DNA from: Sinohyriopsis cumingii
Lineage: Eukaryota; Mollusca; Bivalvia; Unionida; Unionidae
Assembly (NCBI GenBank): GCA_028554795.2
Contig: CM068831.1
Location: 34,097,144-34,161,143 of the forward strand
Reading direction: 5' to 3'
Length of the DNA: 64,000 nucleotides
Position 1 is the stretch's first letter. Each line of letters begins with the position of its first letter. This document shows, piece after piece, positions 12,085-23,076 of this stretch. The notes beneath the pieces are model-generated. The model was not told the DNA's origin and did not search any database. It saw nothing but the letters and a program-made list of their open reading frames with translations. The position numbers and the translations under genes are program-made.

Positions 12085-12255
12085 TTAATATAGATTGCAG
12101 AAGAATCCATTCCCAAGTCCTCACCAAACTGTAAAAGAACCCCAAAACCTTGGGTCACTAAGGAATGTAAGGAAGCCATATGACAACGCCGAGAAGCACT
12201 GAACAAATTTAACAATGACAATGATCCGACGCCTGAAAATTTAAGTAAGATATGC
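12085..12255 (+). pseudogene. Displaced LINE ORF2 linker fragment
   Basis: Contains PKPWVTKECKEAI, a stop, then QRREALNKFNNDNDPTPENL, which resembles the segment between endonuclease and reverse transcriptase in Jockey-like ORF2. In a normal element this lies before the RT, but here it follows the RNase H, so the LINE material is scrambled or derives from two insertions. Confidence 0.5.
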
Positions 12256-12261
12256 CGTTCG

Positions 12262-12338
12262 CCTTGCCTGCACACACGATAGAGAATTTTTTATTCGTAC
12301 TCGACGGAATTTCGAACCCATCATGTGTGCAGGCAAGG
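12262..12338. repeat. 15-bp inverted repeat, tRNA-like short repeat
   Basis: CCTTGCCTGCACACA (12,262-12,276) returns as its exact reverse complement at 12,324-12,338. Between the arms an inverted version of a short repeat carries GGTTCGAA (box-B-like) and an AATTCTCT end. Confidence 0.7.
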
Positions 12339-12418
12339 TGATGGGTGCCGTTTACCCGAGTACCTGGGTTCGAAACTTCGTATAGTACGATTTAAAAATT
12401 CTCTGACCTTGGATGCCT
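12338..12418 (+). repeat. Short repeat with box-B-like GGTTCGA (left copy)
   Basis: Starts GATGGGTGCCGTTTACCCG, contains GGGTTCGAAAC and ends AAAAATTCTCT. An imperfect direct copy lies at 15,692-15,768 on the other side of the Penelope-like element. It could be a tRNA-related SINE fragment or part of the element's own terminal repeat. Confidence 0.6.
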
Positions 12419-12570
12419 TCGAGGTTTTTAATTAGAAGACGTGATAATCATAAATTAAGAAATGTTTAATTCACCTGTTAGATTAATTTTTCCTTGAATC
12501 ACATAAGAACAATTTATGAATGTAGGTGTCTGAAACCTAAGGCATGCAAAGAGTCTGACAAGACCGTCAA

Positions 12571-12616
12571 CACACACACACACACACACACTCACACACA
12601 AGCACACACACACACA
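12571..12616. repeat. (CA)n microsatellite
   Basis: CA dinucleotides with two interruptions. Confidence 0.95.
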
Positions 12617-12754
12617 TTCGTGCCATGGTATTGACAAACAAGATGGTTTGATGCAATACCAAAGTTCCAAACGTAACAAATATTAAAATATTAAATATGC
12701 CTACTCTTATCGAGCATTCTTCTATAGGATTCCAGGGATAGCATTTCCGTTCTA

Positions 12755-12758
<4 letters not shown>

Positions 12759-12831
<73 letters not shown>
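12759..12831. repeat. (TA)n microsatellite
   Basis: About 36 TA units just upstream of the Penelope-like element; such arrays commonly lie next to these elements. Confidence 0.95.
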
Positions 12832-12837
<6 letters not shown>

Positions 12838-12839
12838 TA

Positions 12840-12895
12840 AACAACACCAACACGTACAATGTGTGACCGGTTTCGATTTAATGCTTCATCAGGAT
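12840..12895 (-). ncRNA. Possible hammerhead-ribozyme-like motif
   Basis: The - strand reads CCTGATGAAG, a short spacer, CGAAACCGGTCACAC. CTGATGA ... GAAA ... GTC is the core order of a hammerhead ribozyme, and minimal forms are known from Penelope-like elements. Stem II would be very short and I cannot draw a convincing stem I. It runs antisense to the adjacent element's ORF. This is a candidate only. Confidence 0.3.
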
Positions 12896-12932
12896 AAATA
12901 TATATTATATATATAATAGGAGATTTTTTAGA

Positions 12933-15025
12933 ATGCAAAACAAGAACAGATGGAGGAAAGAAAAGAAAAGAAAAAAAGAAATCGAAAGAGGAAAAGAAAC
13001 TGTGTTAAACCTTTCTAAACGAATTCTAACTAATAGTGATTATATTCTTCTAGGTAAGGGATTATCATATTGTCCGAGAACCAAAGTGTATGATAATATT
13101 AATTTAGCAGAAGCATTTTTCAAATACAAAAGATCGTTAAAATTAAAAGAATTTTTCTCACAATCATGTGCATCTTCACAATATGAAAATAGTTTTCATC
13201 TACAAAATAAGCCCTTTTACAATAAAAAAAGAATCAGCAAAAAGCTGATAAGTCTACCACAATAGTAATAATGAATAAGGAGGATTATATTAAAGAAGTA
13301 GAAAGACAATTAAATGATGAAGAATATTACATAAAACTTTCCTATAATCCTTTTGAAGAAATTAAAGAAAAAATAAGCCAATGTATTAATCAAATCTCTG
13401 TACACAATTGTTCTATATGTGATGAACTCGATATCTTGCCAAATAAAATACGTACACCTCAGTTTTATATTTTACCAAAAATACATAAAACGGTTGATAA
13501 GTCACTACCTTTAGAATATCCAGGTAGACCCATTATTTCTACATATAACTCAATTACAAATAATAATATATTGATCATATTTTACAACCACTGATGAAAT
13601 CACTACCTTCATATGTCAAAGATACTTTTGATTTCATTTCCAAATTGAAACCTTTACCGAAACTAACTGAAAATTCATTCCTTGTTACACTTGATGTAAT
13701 TTCACTCTACACGAATATACCACACAATGATGGTATCGAAGCGTGTAAATATTATCTTGAAAAAAACTAATATACATATAAACTATCAAAAGAACATATC
13801 TGTGATTTGATAAAACTTGTGCTCGAAAATAACTTTTTTCAATTTGGTAATACAAACTATCTCCAAAAAATGGGAAAATCATTGGGTAATCCTATGGGAC
13901 CTGCTTATGCATCTCTATTTATGGGAAAATTAGAAAATGATTTTCTAAATAAATTCCTCTTAAAACTGGATGTATGGTTAAGGTTTTTAGACGATATCTT
14001 TATGATTTGGAGTTATTCATTAGAAGACCTTTATTATTTTATAAACAGTTTAAATAAATTACATCCAACTATAAAATTAACTAAAGTTTCATTTTTGGAC
14101 GTAGATGTCGTGAAAAATGAAAATAATGACATTACTACCATGGTTCATGTTAAAAACACGAATATTCATCAATATGTTGAATATTCTTCATGCCATCCTA
14201 AATCATGTAAAAATGGGATACCATATAGTCAAGCAAAAAGATATAGAAGAATTATTTCGGATGATGCTGTTTTTAAATCATCTTTGACAGAATTAGGTCA
14301 GCTTTTTTTTACCCTATTGACGTCATTAATACTGCTTTCCAAAAAGTTTCTTCTCTTACACAGCCTGAATCTTTACAATATAAGATCAAAAGTAGAAATG
14401 AAGATACCATTCCTTTTGTTATTGAATATAATCCAAGTTTGCTTAATATAGGTAAGATTATCAAACAATATTGGTATTTATTAAACTTATCATGTAAAGC
14501 AAGTGTTAAATCGCTACACGAAAGCAAACCCATCTTGCCTATAAAAGGACTAAAAATCTTAAAGATTTCCTAACTAATTCCAAATTAGAGAAACCATCAA
14601 ATAAAATAGGATCATCAACTAAATGTAATAGACCTAGATGTTCACACTGTTCATTTATTAATGAAAATACTTCTTTCAATAGTAATAATACGAAAGAAAC
14701 TGTTAATATGCGTTGTGATACTAAGTGTGCAACATCAAATGTTATTTATTTGATAACATGCAAAAAATGTGGCATCCAATATGTTGGACAAACCAGTCAA
14801 CAAATATCTAAACGTATGAACCAACATAGATCAGATATAAAAAATTATATTGATTATATTGATCAATCATTTTCATCTCATGTTGCCGCACATTTTAACA
14901 AAATTTCCCATACATTGCAAGATTTCTCCTTCCAACCTATTATTAAAGCTGACTCTGAAACTGAACGTCTGCAAAAGGAAACCTATTGTATATCCAAAAG
15001 GTCTAAATCCAAAAACACTATATGA
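12933..15025 (+). pseudogene. Penelope-like element ORF (RT + GIY-YIG)
   Basis: Encodes the reverse transcriptase and GIY-YIG endonuclease of a Penelope-like retroelement, split by frameshifts and stops (first at 13,266; another at 13,768-13,770). Seen in order: a basic N-terminus; the PLE landmark TLDVISLYTNIP (13,687-13,722); GNPMGPAYASLFM in place of the usual M-G-T/S-x-x-A-P block; the catalytic RFLDDIFMIW (13,981-14,010); a C-terminal IPYSQAKRYRRI block (from about 14,218); a cysteine cluster CNRPRCSHC (14,623-14,649); and a GIY-YIG domain reading ITCKKCGIQYVGQTSQQISK (from 14,754). Despite the breaks it is almost full length, so it is a fairly recent but dead copy. Confidence 0.88.
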
Positions 15026-15046
15026 CATTCATTATTTCTGTTTTTC

Positions 15047-15083
15047 TTTTTCTTCTTTTTCTTTTTTTTTTTTTTTTTTTTTT
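15047..15083. repeat. Poly-T / pyrimidine tract
   Basis: A long T run with some C just after the end of the Penelope-like ORF, followed by about 450 bp of very AT-rich sequence without features. Confidence 0.85.
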
Positions 15084-15691
15084 GGATAGACGTCCCCTGT
15101 TTACAATAAGATAAGAATATTTTTATATTCTTCTACTTTTCAGAAAAACTTATTGGTAAAAGTAAATTTAATATCATAAAAATAAGTTTACTAATTCTTT
15201 TAAAATGAAAGTGCATTTATAAATTAATTTTCAATATAAGATGATTAATTATTTATAAAGTACTAGATAGTAAGCGTTATGCACACCATATTTTTTATTA
15301 TATAAATTGAGTTCTGATAAACTCTCTAAGATTTGTCAAAATTATATCAAGATTTTATTTTATTCAATTTATTTATATATTTATTGTCTATATCTTTAAT
15401 AAGTGTGCATTATACATAATACAAATACTGATAAAACTGTTTATCTCTATTTAGTAATAAATTATATAGATATATATGTATATATAATGCTCTATAACTA
15501 ATTCTCTGTATCTTGATTTCTTTCATAGTTATCCGGAATGACTGTGTAGAACCATGACAATTAATTACTAGGTCGTCATGCTAGTGTGTCTGCTACACAC
15601 GAGTGCATATAACACCGATTGAGTTACATCATTTTTTTTTTTGGAGATATGTTGTTAGTCATGATGGAATATGGTTTTTTGTGGGTACAGT

Positions 15692-15768
15692 TAAGGCGAT
15701 GGGTGCCGTTTACCCGCGGACCAGGGTTCGAGACAACGTAGAGTACTAATCAAAAATTCTCTAGCCTG
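15692..15768 (+). repeat. Short repeat with box-B-like GGTTCGA (right copy)
   Basis: Direct counterpart of 12,338-12,418: GATGGGTGCCGTTTACCCG, GGGTTCGAGAC, AAAAATTCTCT. The two copies bracket the Penelope-like element at about 3.3 kb spacing. Confidence 0.6.
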
Positions 15769-15957
15769 TATGACAGTATTATTTGTATGTGTGTGTGAGT
15801 GTGTGCTTGTGAACAAGAAAAGCAATTATCAGGATCTAAATTTGTGTTTAAGACAGGAGACAAAGCAAGCAGCTAAAATAACCCCCTATTTCAGCACCAA
15901 CATAAACAAGATGGCGCCTGGAAGAACAATCTGAAAACCAGATTGTTACTGTCAAAT

Positions 15958-15960
<3 letters not shown>

Positions 15961-16040
<80 letters not shown>
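15961..16040. repeat. (TA)n followed by (GA)n
   Basis: Compound microsatellite, TA to about 16,006 and then GA. Confidence 0.95.
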
Positions 16041-16044
<4 letters not shown>

Positions 16045-16789
16045 CACCTATATCAAATTTAAAATGGCTTTAAAATTGTTGGTATAAATTAATTTGACAT
16101 AGCAACACGGTTGGTATATCAAATTATGATTCTCTTATAGCGAATTAATACGCATATGTATAAACATTTTTTTAACAGTGTGATATTGCTTCTATACTCT
16201 ATCGATCAATGAAGAATAATCATTAACTATATTAGAAAACACCGATGAAATTATTAATAATCCCCTTTTTCTAAATTAATGAAATTGGTAGATATTTCAC
16301 TGAAACCCCATCTTCTTTCTCTTGTATTCTCCAACACCAATGGATAAGCTAGAAAATGCAATGTAATTTGTGGAGTGAGGGACAAAAATAATTTCACCTT
16401 GGCTGCACTCTTGAACGTGAACGTACAATATGTAACCCTACAAGACCTTGGGTAGTCGTTACGGTATGTTACACTAATGTTGAAAATAGCAAGGATGCAA
16501 ACTTGCAATAGTTTGTCGAGATTATACGGTACATATCTTGGTTAGGAGGCACCTGCATACTGAAATATATTTAATGTTTGTGGGGTTCATTTTATATTAA
16601 AAAAATGAAGAAAAATCTCCATTAAGGTTCTAAAAACGTTATTTTAGAATATCAAAACGTCTGGAGGCCGATGTCGGGACTATTATTACAAGATACAGGT
16701 GAATTCCATGAAAAAATCAACTAGCATAGGAGATTTTTGCTTGTGTCATGCGAGGTTGTCTCTGAAATAATGATTGATGGTACAAATTA

Positions 16790-17005
16790 CAGACAAACAG
16801 ATTAATTGAAAAAAGAAAGATCGACGGAGGACTAACAGTCCTATGGTCGGTTGCAAAATTGTTTAAAGCTTCACAGTTATTTAGAACAACTGTATACACA
16901 TTTACTTGTTTGAATTACCTCTTTTCGCTTGGTTTGTATTCTCCACTCGCTGCAATATCGTCGAACTGACTAAATGGCTGCGCGTTTTTTGTCCAAGAAA
17001 ATAAT

Positions 17006-17046
<41 letters not shown>

Positions 17047-17450
17047 GTGTCCTAGTTTATTCATTTAAATCATGTTTCATGTTAACATCAATATTTTGTC
17101 TTATATGTATTTAAGCAATATAAATGGCATTAAAGCACAAAAATTAAAGAAAAGAAGCAACTTATCATTTTGCAAACAGGATGTTGAATAGCCGCAAAAG
17201 GTAGAGTAGTGCATTTTGCAGCGGATACATTGGACAGTGATGTGAAAAATTCATTTCGTCAATACACAATGCCCTGTAGTCAATTTTAACTCTTTTAAAG
17301 CTGAAAGTAGATTATGCATAGTATGTATGCTGTAGTTTTGATATTCCACTCTTATAAAGATTTTCCATTAAAACGAAAATCGGGTTAACTCACCTCGTTT
17401 CAATAGAACATTTATACATGTTGCACTATATAAATGATATGTCGTAAATA
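16790..17450 (+). repeat. Dispersed repeat family A, copy 2
   Basis: Shares blocks in the same order with 30,190-30,780: a TATGGTCGGT block, ATTACCTCTT, a GAATAGCC block, CATTTTGCAGCGGATAC and a CAATACACA ... CCTGTAGT block. The copies are old and interrupted; this one holds a (GT)n run at 17,010-17,045. No coding potential was seen. Confidence 0.55.
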
Positions 17451-17545
17451 CCATATGCAAGTATTACAACTGAAGCATAAACATGTAACATAATTGAAAT
17501 TCTTAATTTATATTCTTTGTAGTGTTGTTTCGGGACCGTTCTGGA

Positions 17546-17591
17546 CAGTTAACTCTTGTCAATCTTAACTCTTGTTAACTCTTGTCAATAA
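17546..17591 (+). repeat. Short tandem TTAACTCTTGTCA units
   Basis: Three to four imperfect copies of a 12-15-nt unit in a row. Confidence 0.7.
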
Positions 17592-18733
17592 ATGACATTT
17601 TATGATAAAAAGCAATATGGTGCGACGTTCTTAAATGTTATTATAACTTAATTTTTCGGGCTATTACTCATATGGGTGCGAATCATGATCAATGTAATGG
17701 CTGACATCAATGCTACCAAAATCCCAACTCGTTTCCTATCTCTCAAATAACTTAACTCCTAAATATATTTTTCTTACTCATATGTAGCAAACATACGCAC
17801 AAGACGGTGATATGATTTTCAAAATATAATAGTAATAATACTATCAGTTGTAGTTGTAGTTAAAAATTTTCACGCTTTCTATAAAAAGGATGTAATGGAG
17901 AAAAAAAAAATATTTAACTAGAATCAGCATCTTTTATCTCATCTCCGTGTATTAATATTCACTTGCCGGTGATGGTCTCGTACAGGCAGGGGCAAGTATT
18001 ATGTACTATTATGCCTAGTCACACTGGTATAAATAGTAATGAAATGAGAAAAAGCATCCTATGCTGTCTTGCGGTGATTCCTTTCCGATCGGAAGATCCA
18101 TATGCTGACTTAAACATTGCATAAATCAATATGTTCGCGATACTTTGCAAAATAATTTTAATGAAAACGCCACAAACAGATTTAAGAGTGTCAAACCAAC
18201 CTTTTAAGTGTGTCATATCTCGTATAAAACAAATCTTGAGATGAGGTGGTATTGTGCTAAACGCGTATCGGGAAAGCATATCTGACTCATCCATACCTCC
18301 AAAATGGTGAATCTCAACCAGAATCGATACCACACTTGTGTCCACTGACCATGGAACATTTTCTTTTCCGGTGAGTCGATTTCATCCATGTGCAACGGAA
18401 TTATTTTGACCTGAGTTACTTCAAGAAACTGTCAGAAGACGTATCACCTAAGAGAGCCTTTAACTTTTTATGGGAATGCACTTTACACAATATTTTTAAA
18501 AAGTTTTCAAGTATTATACATTTATTACCATTACATGTTGTTTCATGTACGTTCATTTAACTTTACGTATTTCTTTTTTCTGTATCCAAGCGCGAAAACG
18601 TCATTAAATATCCAGTTGTGTTGATCTCTGAAAACAAGAAAAAATAATCAAGGGTTCAAACAAAACAATAAAGAGACTTTCATAATCTCCAATTGCTCTC
18701 AGACACGTTTGCGAAACACTAGAGAATATCTGT

Positions 18734-18734
<1 letters not shown>

Positions 18735-18768
<34 letters not shown>
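18735..18768. repeat. (GA)n microsatellite
   Basis: About 16 GA units ahead of the TIR element. Confidence 0.95.
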
Positions 18769-18774
<6 letters not shown>

Positions 18775-18881
18775 TCACACGTAATCAAGTTTGCAGTATT
18801 TTTTTCACTAATAACGAGGCTAAGAGTTAATTTAAATATCTAAATAAATTATTTAAATATCTAAATTATTTAAATATCTAA

Positions 18882-19149
18882 GTTTTGTTTCAAAATTTCT
18901 AAGTTATTCAAGGTAAACTGGGTTCCGCATTTCCTGTAGCAGAATTTTCTGGGTGGAACCTTTTCGTATCTCAGGGTGTTAGATATGTCTACAACTGGGA
19001 CATGTTTTCTTAGCTGGGCTGCGTCTAGCAAAGTCCACCATGATTCACAGCAGTGTGGAATGTTTAAGTGGCCTACTTCGTCTACATTTGTTGAACTTTA
19101 CGAATTTTACGTTGGTTGTATTGTAAACAGTGATCTTTTATTTATTTTT
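18882..19149 (-). repeat. 268-bp direct repeat, copy 1
   Basis: Nearly identical (I count two or three differences) to 19,565-19,833. It starts GTTTTGTTTCAAAATTTCTA and ends TTATTTATTTTTG on the + strand. The - strand carries the coding-like segment described for 18,882-19,833. Confidence 0.85.
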
Positions 19150-19564
19150 GCAGTTTCAAGTAGAATTTAATTGGTTTGTTCATTTCATAGCACCATTCTA
19201 TATTATTATCTTTGGGGTGATCATAAATTTCTCAGTATCATATTCTCTTTCTTTTTATATACCATCATCGGGTCAGATCTCCTTTTCCTGTAGAGCAATA
19301 ATGAAGTCCTGTATAACAATAATGTATCTCCAGTCGCCAGGATTCCACTATTAACTGCTAAAATAGTTGCTGTCTGCACATTTTCGGATCCTTTTATAAA
19401 CAGTTAGTTGTTTGGCCTAGATTATAGTTTATATGTTTGTGTCCTCTATAGCATTTGACCTTGTCAAAATATGTGCACTTTCTGTCATTATGAAGATCTG
19501 CTATTGTGCCTTCAAGTAGTATATCTACTTGTTCCTAATTTAACTACATAGAAATATCATATAC

Positions 19565-19833
19565 GTTTTGTTTCAAAATTTCTAAGTTATTCAAGGTAAA
19601 CTGGGTTCCGCATTTCCTGTAGCAGAATTTTCTGGGTGGAACCTTTTCGTATCTCAGGTTGTTAGATATGTCTACAGCTGGGACATGTTTTCTTAGCTGG
19701 GCTGCGTCTAGCAAAGTCCACCATGATTCACAGCAGTGTGGAATGTTTAAGTGGCCTACTTCGTCTACATTTGTTGAACTTTACGAATTTTACGTTGGTT
19801 GTATTGTAAACAGTGATCTTTTATTTATTTTTG
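19565..19833 (-). repeat. 268-bp direct repeat, copy 2
   Basis: Second copy of the 18,882-19,149 repeat, 683 bp downstream. The sequence after it differs from that after copy 1, so this is a duplication within the element and not an LTR pair. Confidence 0.85.
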
Positions 19834-20527
19834 TTCATCAGTATTGGATCTAGAAGCACACGATAATATACTTAAGCCATTCTACATATACATCTTCAGT
19901 ACAATGTTATCTAAAGATAAAATGAAGATCCAAATAATAAACATATACAGCAAATGAAAATTATCATCAAACTAAAAGTGTTGTGTGCATAGAGTAAATT
20001 ACAAATACACGTTCAACAGATCACGATTGAATGCCGTTATTTTATATAAGGAAACAGTAGATAACAAATATTTATATAACATACAAAAACTCTTTGGTAC
20101 GAGCATTACTATCATTTTGAACTATACTTTTTTACAGTGTTAGTATGTTAGTGTTGTACTATTTAATTGAAAGGGAACCCTAGTAGGAGTACATTTTCCA
20201 ATCACAAAACTAATCAATACATCGCCCTGAAAATTTAAATAGTCTTAAATTAACCATGAGATGTTGTTTAATATACAAGTTTACTAAGGGCATCTTATAA
20301 CAGAACTTAGATATTTAAATTAACTCTTAGCCTCGTTATTAGTGAAAAATAGAGACCTTAAGATTTGAGATTAGGTAATACAGATGTGCTATTAACTATT
20401 AACCACGGAAAATTGTTGAATGTTGTTTATAATACATATAATTGCATGTGTGTGTCTAGCTTAGCGTTTAATCCTGGCTTAACCAATGCAGATTTTATAG
20501 GTGACTGATACAAAAACCGTGACTACA

Positions 20528-20700
20528 AAATGTTGTTGTTGTTGTTGTTGTTGTGGGGTTTAACGCCATTTTTCAGCACGATAGGCTATACATGGCGGCC
20601 AGTATTAATGGTGGAGGAAGAACCCGGAAAACCCCGGAAAGAACCACCGACCCACGAGAAGCTACTGGCAGGCTTTCTCACATGCCCACATTGGCTGAAT
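20528..20700. repeat. Interspersed repeat starting with (TTG)n
   Basis: A TTG run followed by GGGGTTTAACGCC and a block with GGAGGAAGAACCCGGAAAAC. I recall this kind of GTTTAACGCC-led repeat as common in molluscan DNA. It has no coding role. Confidence 0.45.
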
Positions 20701-22975
20701 CTTAGACGACTACAAAATGTAGACGTCTAGCTAAATGTGAATTCATGTGAAAGATTAATATATGTCATCACAACATGGAGACACTAAAGAGTTATGGACT
20801 GATATATACCCGTGTTCCATCTCTGATTATCCAGATTTTTCCAAGAATGATTATGACTCTTTGTCTCCTCTTCCGGAGAGTACCGAACTTCCCTTGGCAG
20901 ATGTACTGTATTTCATCATGTTTAAATAGAAGTATATTTTTTTGGTCTCTACCTAATCTTAGACATTGTATTTATGCATGCGTACATACATAAATGACCC
21001 CAGTTTCAATTATGGAACGGTATCAGTTATGTAGCAATGTTTCCTGACATAATTAGTTTGATTTTATTATGAGCTTGCTTTCAAGGAATCGTTTAAGAGG
21101 TTATTGGCAGTAGTCTCAAGTATATTTCCAACACAGCTTTATGAATTTGGCACAGATATGCCTGAGAATTAGAACATGTCAATTTGGGCTATCACAAGTG
21201 CGACACACGACTCATACCAGACGCAAGATCAACTCAGCTAAATATACTTCTCATGCATACCTACGTTTTAAATAAACTGTCATTTTATTAATAAATTCAT
21301 GTGAAGTCGGCTGTTAATTTGATGACGAACTCTTTTTGGTCACTCTTGCTACATAAAGAAACAAAAGAAGTTACAAATACAAACATTGTTCTATTGAAAT
21401 TATCAAGCAGCTATAATTTGAATATTTGATCACTCCCTCTTCATCTATATATAAAGGTGAGCGAGAGATTGATTCCACTAAATATGCAGTTTTGAACATC
21501 CGCCGTATACATTTTTCCTCAAAATACATACAGATGCCGTGAACCAAGTATAGATCAGAACATGTAAGTCAACATTAGTCCATATCACATTAGTTTTAAA
21601 TCAAGACACATTAGTTTTAATGCCCATGAACAGACTTGTATTCAATCAGTCAATCGTGTTGTCCGATTAATCTGCTATTTTCATGGGAGACAAAGAATCA
21701 GCTGCCATACTAAACAAAATATTGCTGAAAGCGAAAATTAATTAACAATATTTTTTTTTAAAGGCTTTTAAAATACGTTTTTGGTTGTACATCGGTCCTC
21801 TTCAGTGAGAACATATTCGTTTTAATTTCAGCTGGATGGGGTTTTAATCTTTTTTATAAGTCAGTTTTGAAAATTGTTTTCGAATAAATCATTTTTTTAT
21901 AAGTCCTTTTCGAAAATTGTTTTCGAAATCTCTGAGGCGGCAGGACCTGGTCAACACTATATAATTGGAGTCAAATTAACCGTTGGGCTCAGTCCCGCAT
22001 AAGCCACTTCTGTTGGTTGTTTGAGCTAAACTCTAAACAATTTTATGTCCAGTTGTGCAAGTAGTACATTTATACAAGCATGAACTCGACAGTGAACGAT
22101 ACGGGATCTAATCGCCAAGCTCTAAACGGCTTACTGGTTTCATTCAGTCAAGCTGTATACGCTGTATATGCTCACTAGCATTCGCTGAGATCTTATCTGC
22201 TAAATATTGGTTGACCATTGATCTAGGATCAAACAGATTTTACCAATACACTCCTGGGCCTTTCGCCCCAACGATTATGTGCAACAGTATCTGCCAGGAG
22301 CTTAACTTGAAACTTCTCTTCCATACAACAAGAATCAGGCACTTATAGCAGCTGTGCTCCGCGGGACATGGAATAAGCTACGACCTTATGAGTAGGAATT
22401 GAAAATATTAACCTCTAAAAATTTCGTTAGGCAAAAAATATATGCTGAGCTTTTCCCAAGGCATGCTGAAAGATATACGTGCGCATTACGATAGACATTT
22501 CAGCTAAGACCAATTTAACAAGAACAATTTGTGACGTAAAGATTCTAATTAGGAAAATATCGCAGCTGGAATAAGTTAATCATTACCTCTCGGTTTTGCA
22601 ATATGAAACATGACATATTATGGCATACCATTAAATAGTATTCAGTTCGAGATATTTTCAAACAAATACGTTTTAACCCAAAATTAACGTATTACTGCTT
22701 TATTACATTTAAACAATTTGTACATTTTTTTTGTAATATACCGATTTCCTAAATACATTGACTCAAGGGAATCAGTATTACTTTTAGATTTGTATAAATT
22801 ATTTATTATGCTGTATGATTTTTTGTCACCGTGAATTAAACATTTGCTTCCATATTTTTCAAAAGCTGATAAAATACAAAGCATAGTTATCCAAGTTTAT
22901 TTTGTTTAATGATGCAATATTATACGAATGTGTGATCCAGTGTAGAGCAAGAGTTGTTTTTGTGCATGCGTGCAC
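20701..22975. other. No identifiable feature
   Basis: Only short random frames; no motif, repeat copy or exon that I can support. Confidence 0.45.
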
Positions 22976-23076
22976 GCACACACACACACACGCACGCACG
23001 CGCACACAAACATATATATATATATACATACATACATACGTACGTACGTACGTACTTACATACATACATACATGCA
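22976..23076. repeat. Compound CA / TA / ACGT / ATAC microsatellite
   Basis: CA-CG dinucleotides, then TA, then CATA and ACGT tetranucleotides, then CATA again. The ACGT stretch is self-complementary. Confidence 0.95.

Larger units (their letters stand above)
18882..19833 (-). pseudogene. Remnant of a transposon-associated ORF, partly duplicated
   Basis: Read on the - strand, each 268-bp repeat contains a VDEVGHLNIPHCCESWWTLL run, then LRKHVPAVDI and a YRKCGTQFTL segment. The C-E-S-W-x-T-L and K-C-x-x-x-F-T pattern is one I recall from large uncharacterised ORFs of animal DNA transposons. The 415 bp between the repeats hold a further degraded stretch on the same strand (an HYCYTGLHYC-like piece). 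I cannot assign a superfamily. Confidence 0.4.
18801..20349. mobile_element. 1.55-kb element with perfect 42-bp terminal inverted repeats
   Basis: Positions 18,801-18,842 return as an exact reverse complement at 20,308-20,349. After a T run, the outer ends read CACTAATAACGAGG. CACTA-type ends suggest an EnSpm/CACTA-like element, but I see no clear target-site duplication and the inverted repeat extends outward through the T/A run. Inside are two copies of a 268-bp direct repeat carrying pieces of a transposon-type ORF on the - strand, and no intact transposase. It is best described as a non-autonomous, rearranged DNA transposon. Confidence 0.7.

Noticed and set aside
18019-18345. Open frame of 108 codons on the - strand
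   Set aside because: Has a start codon and moderate length but no recognisable motif or conserved counterpart in the window.
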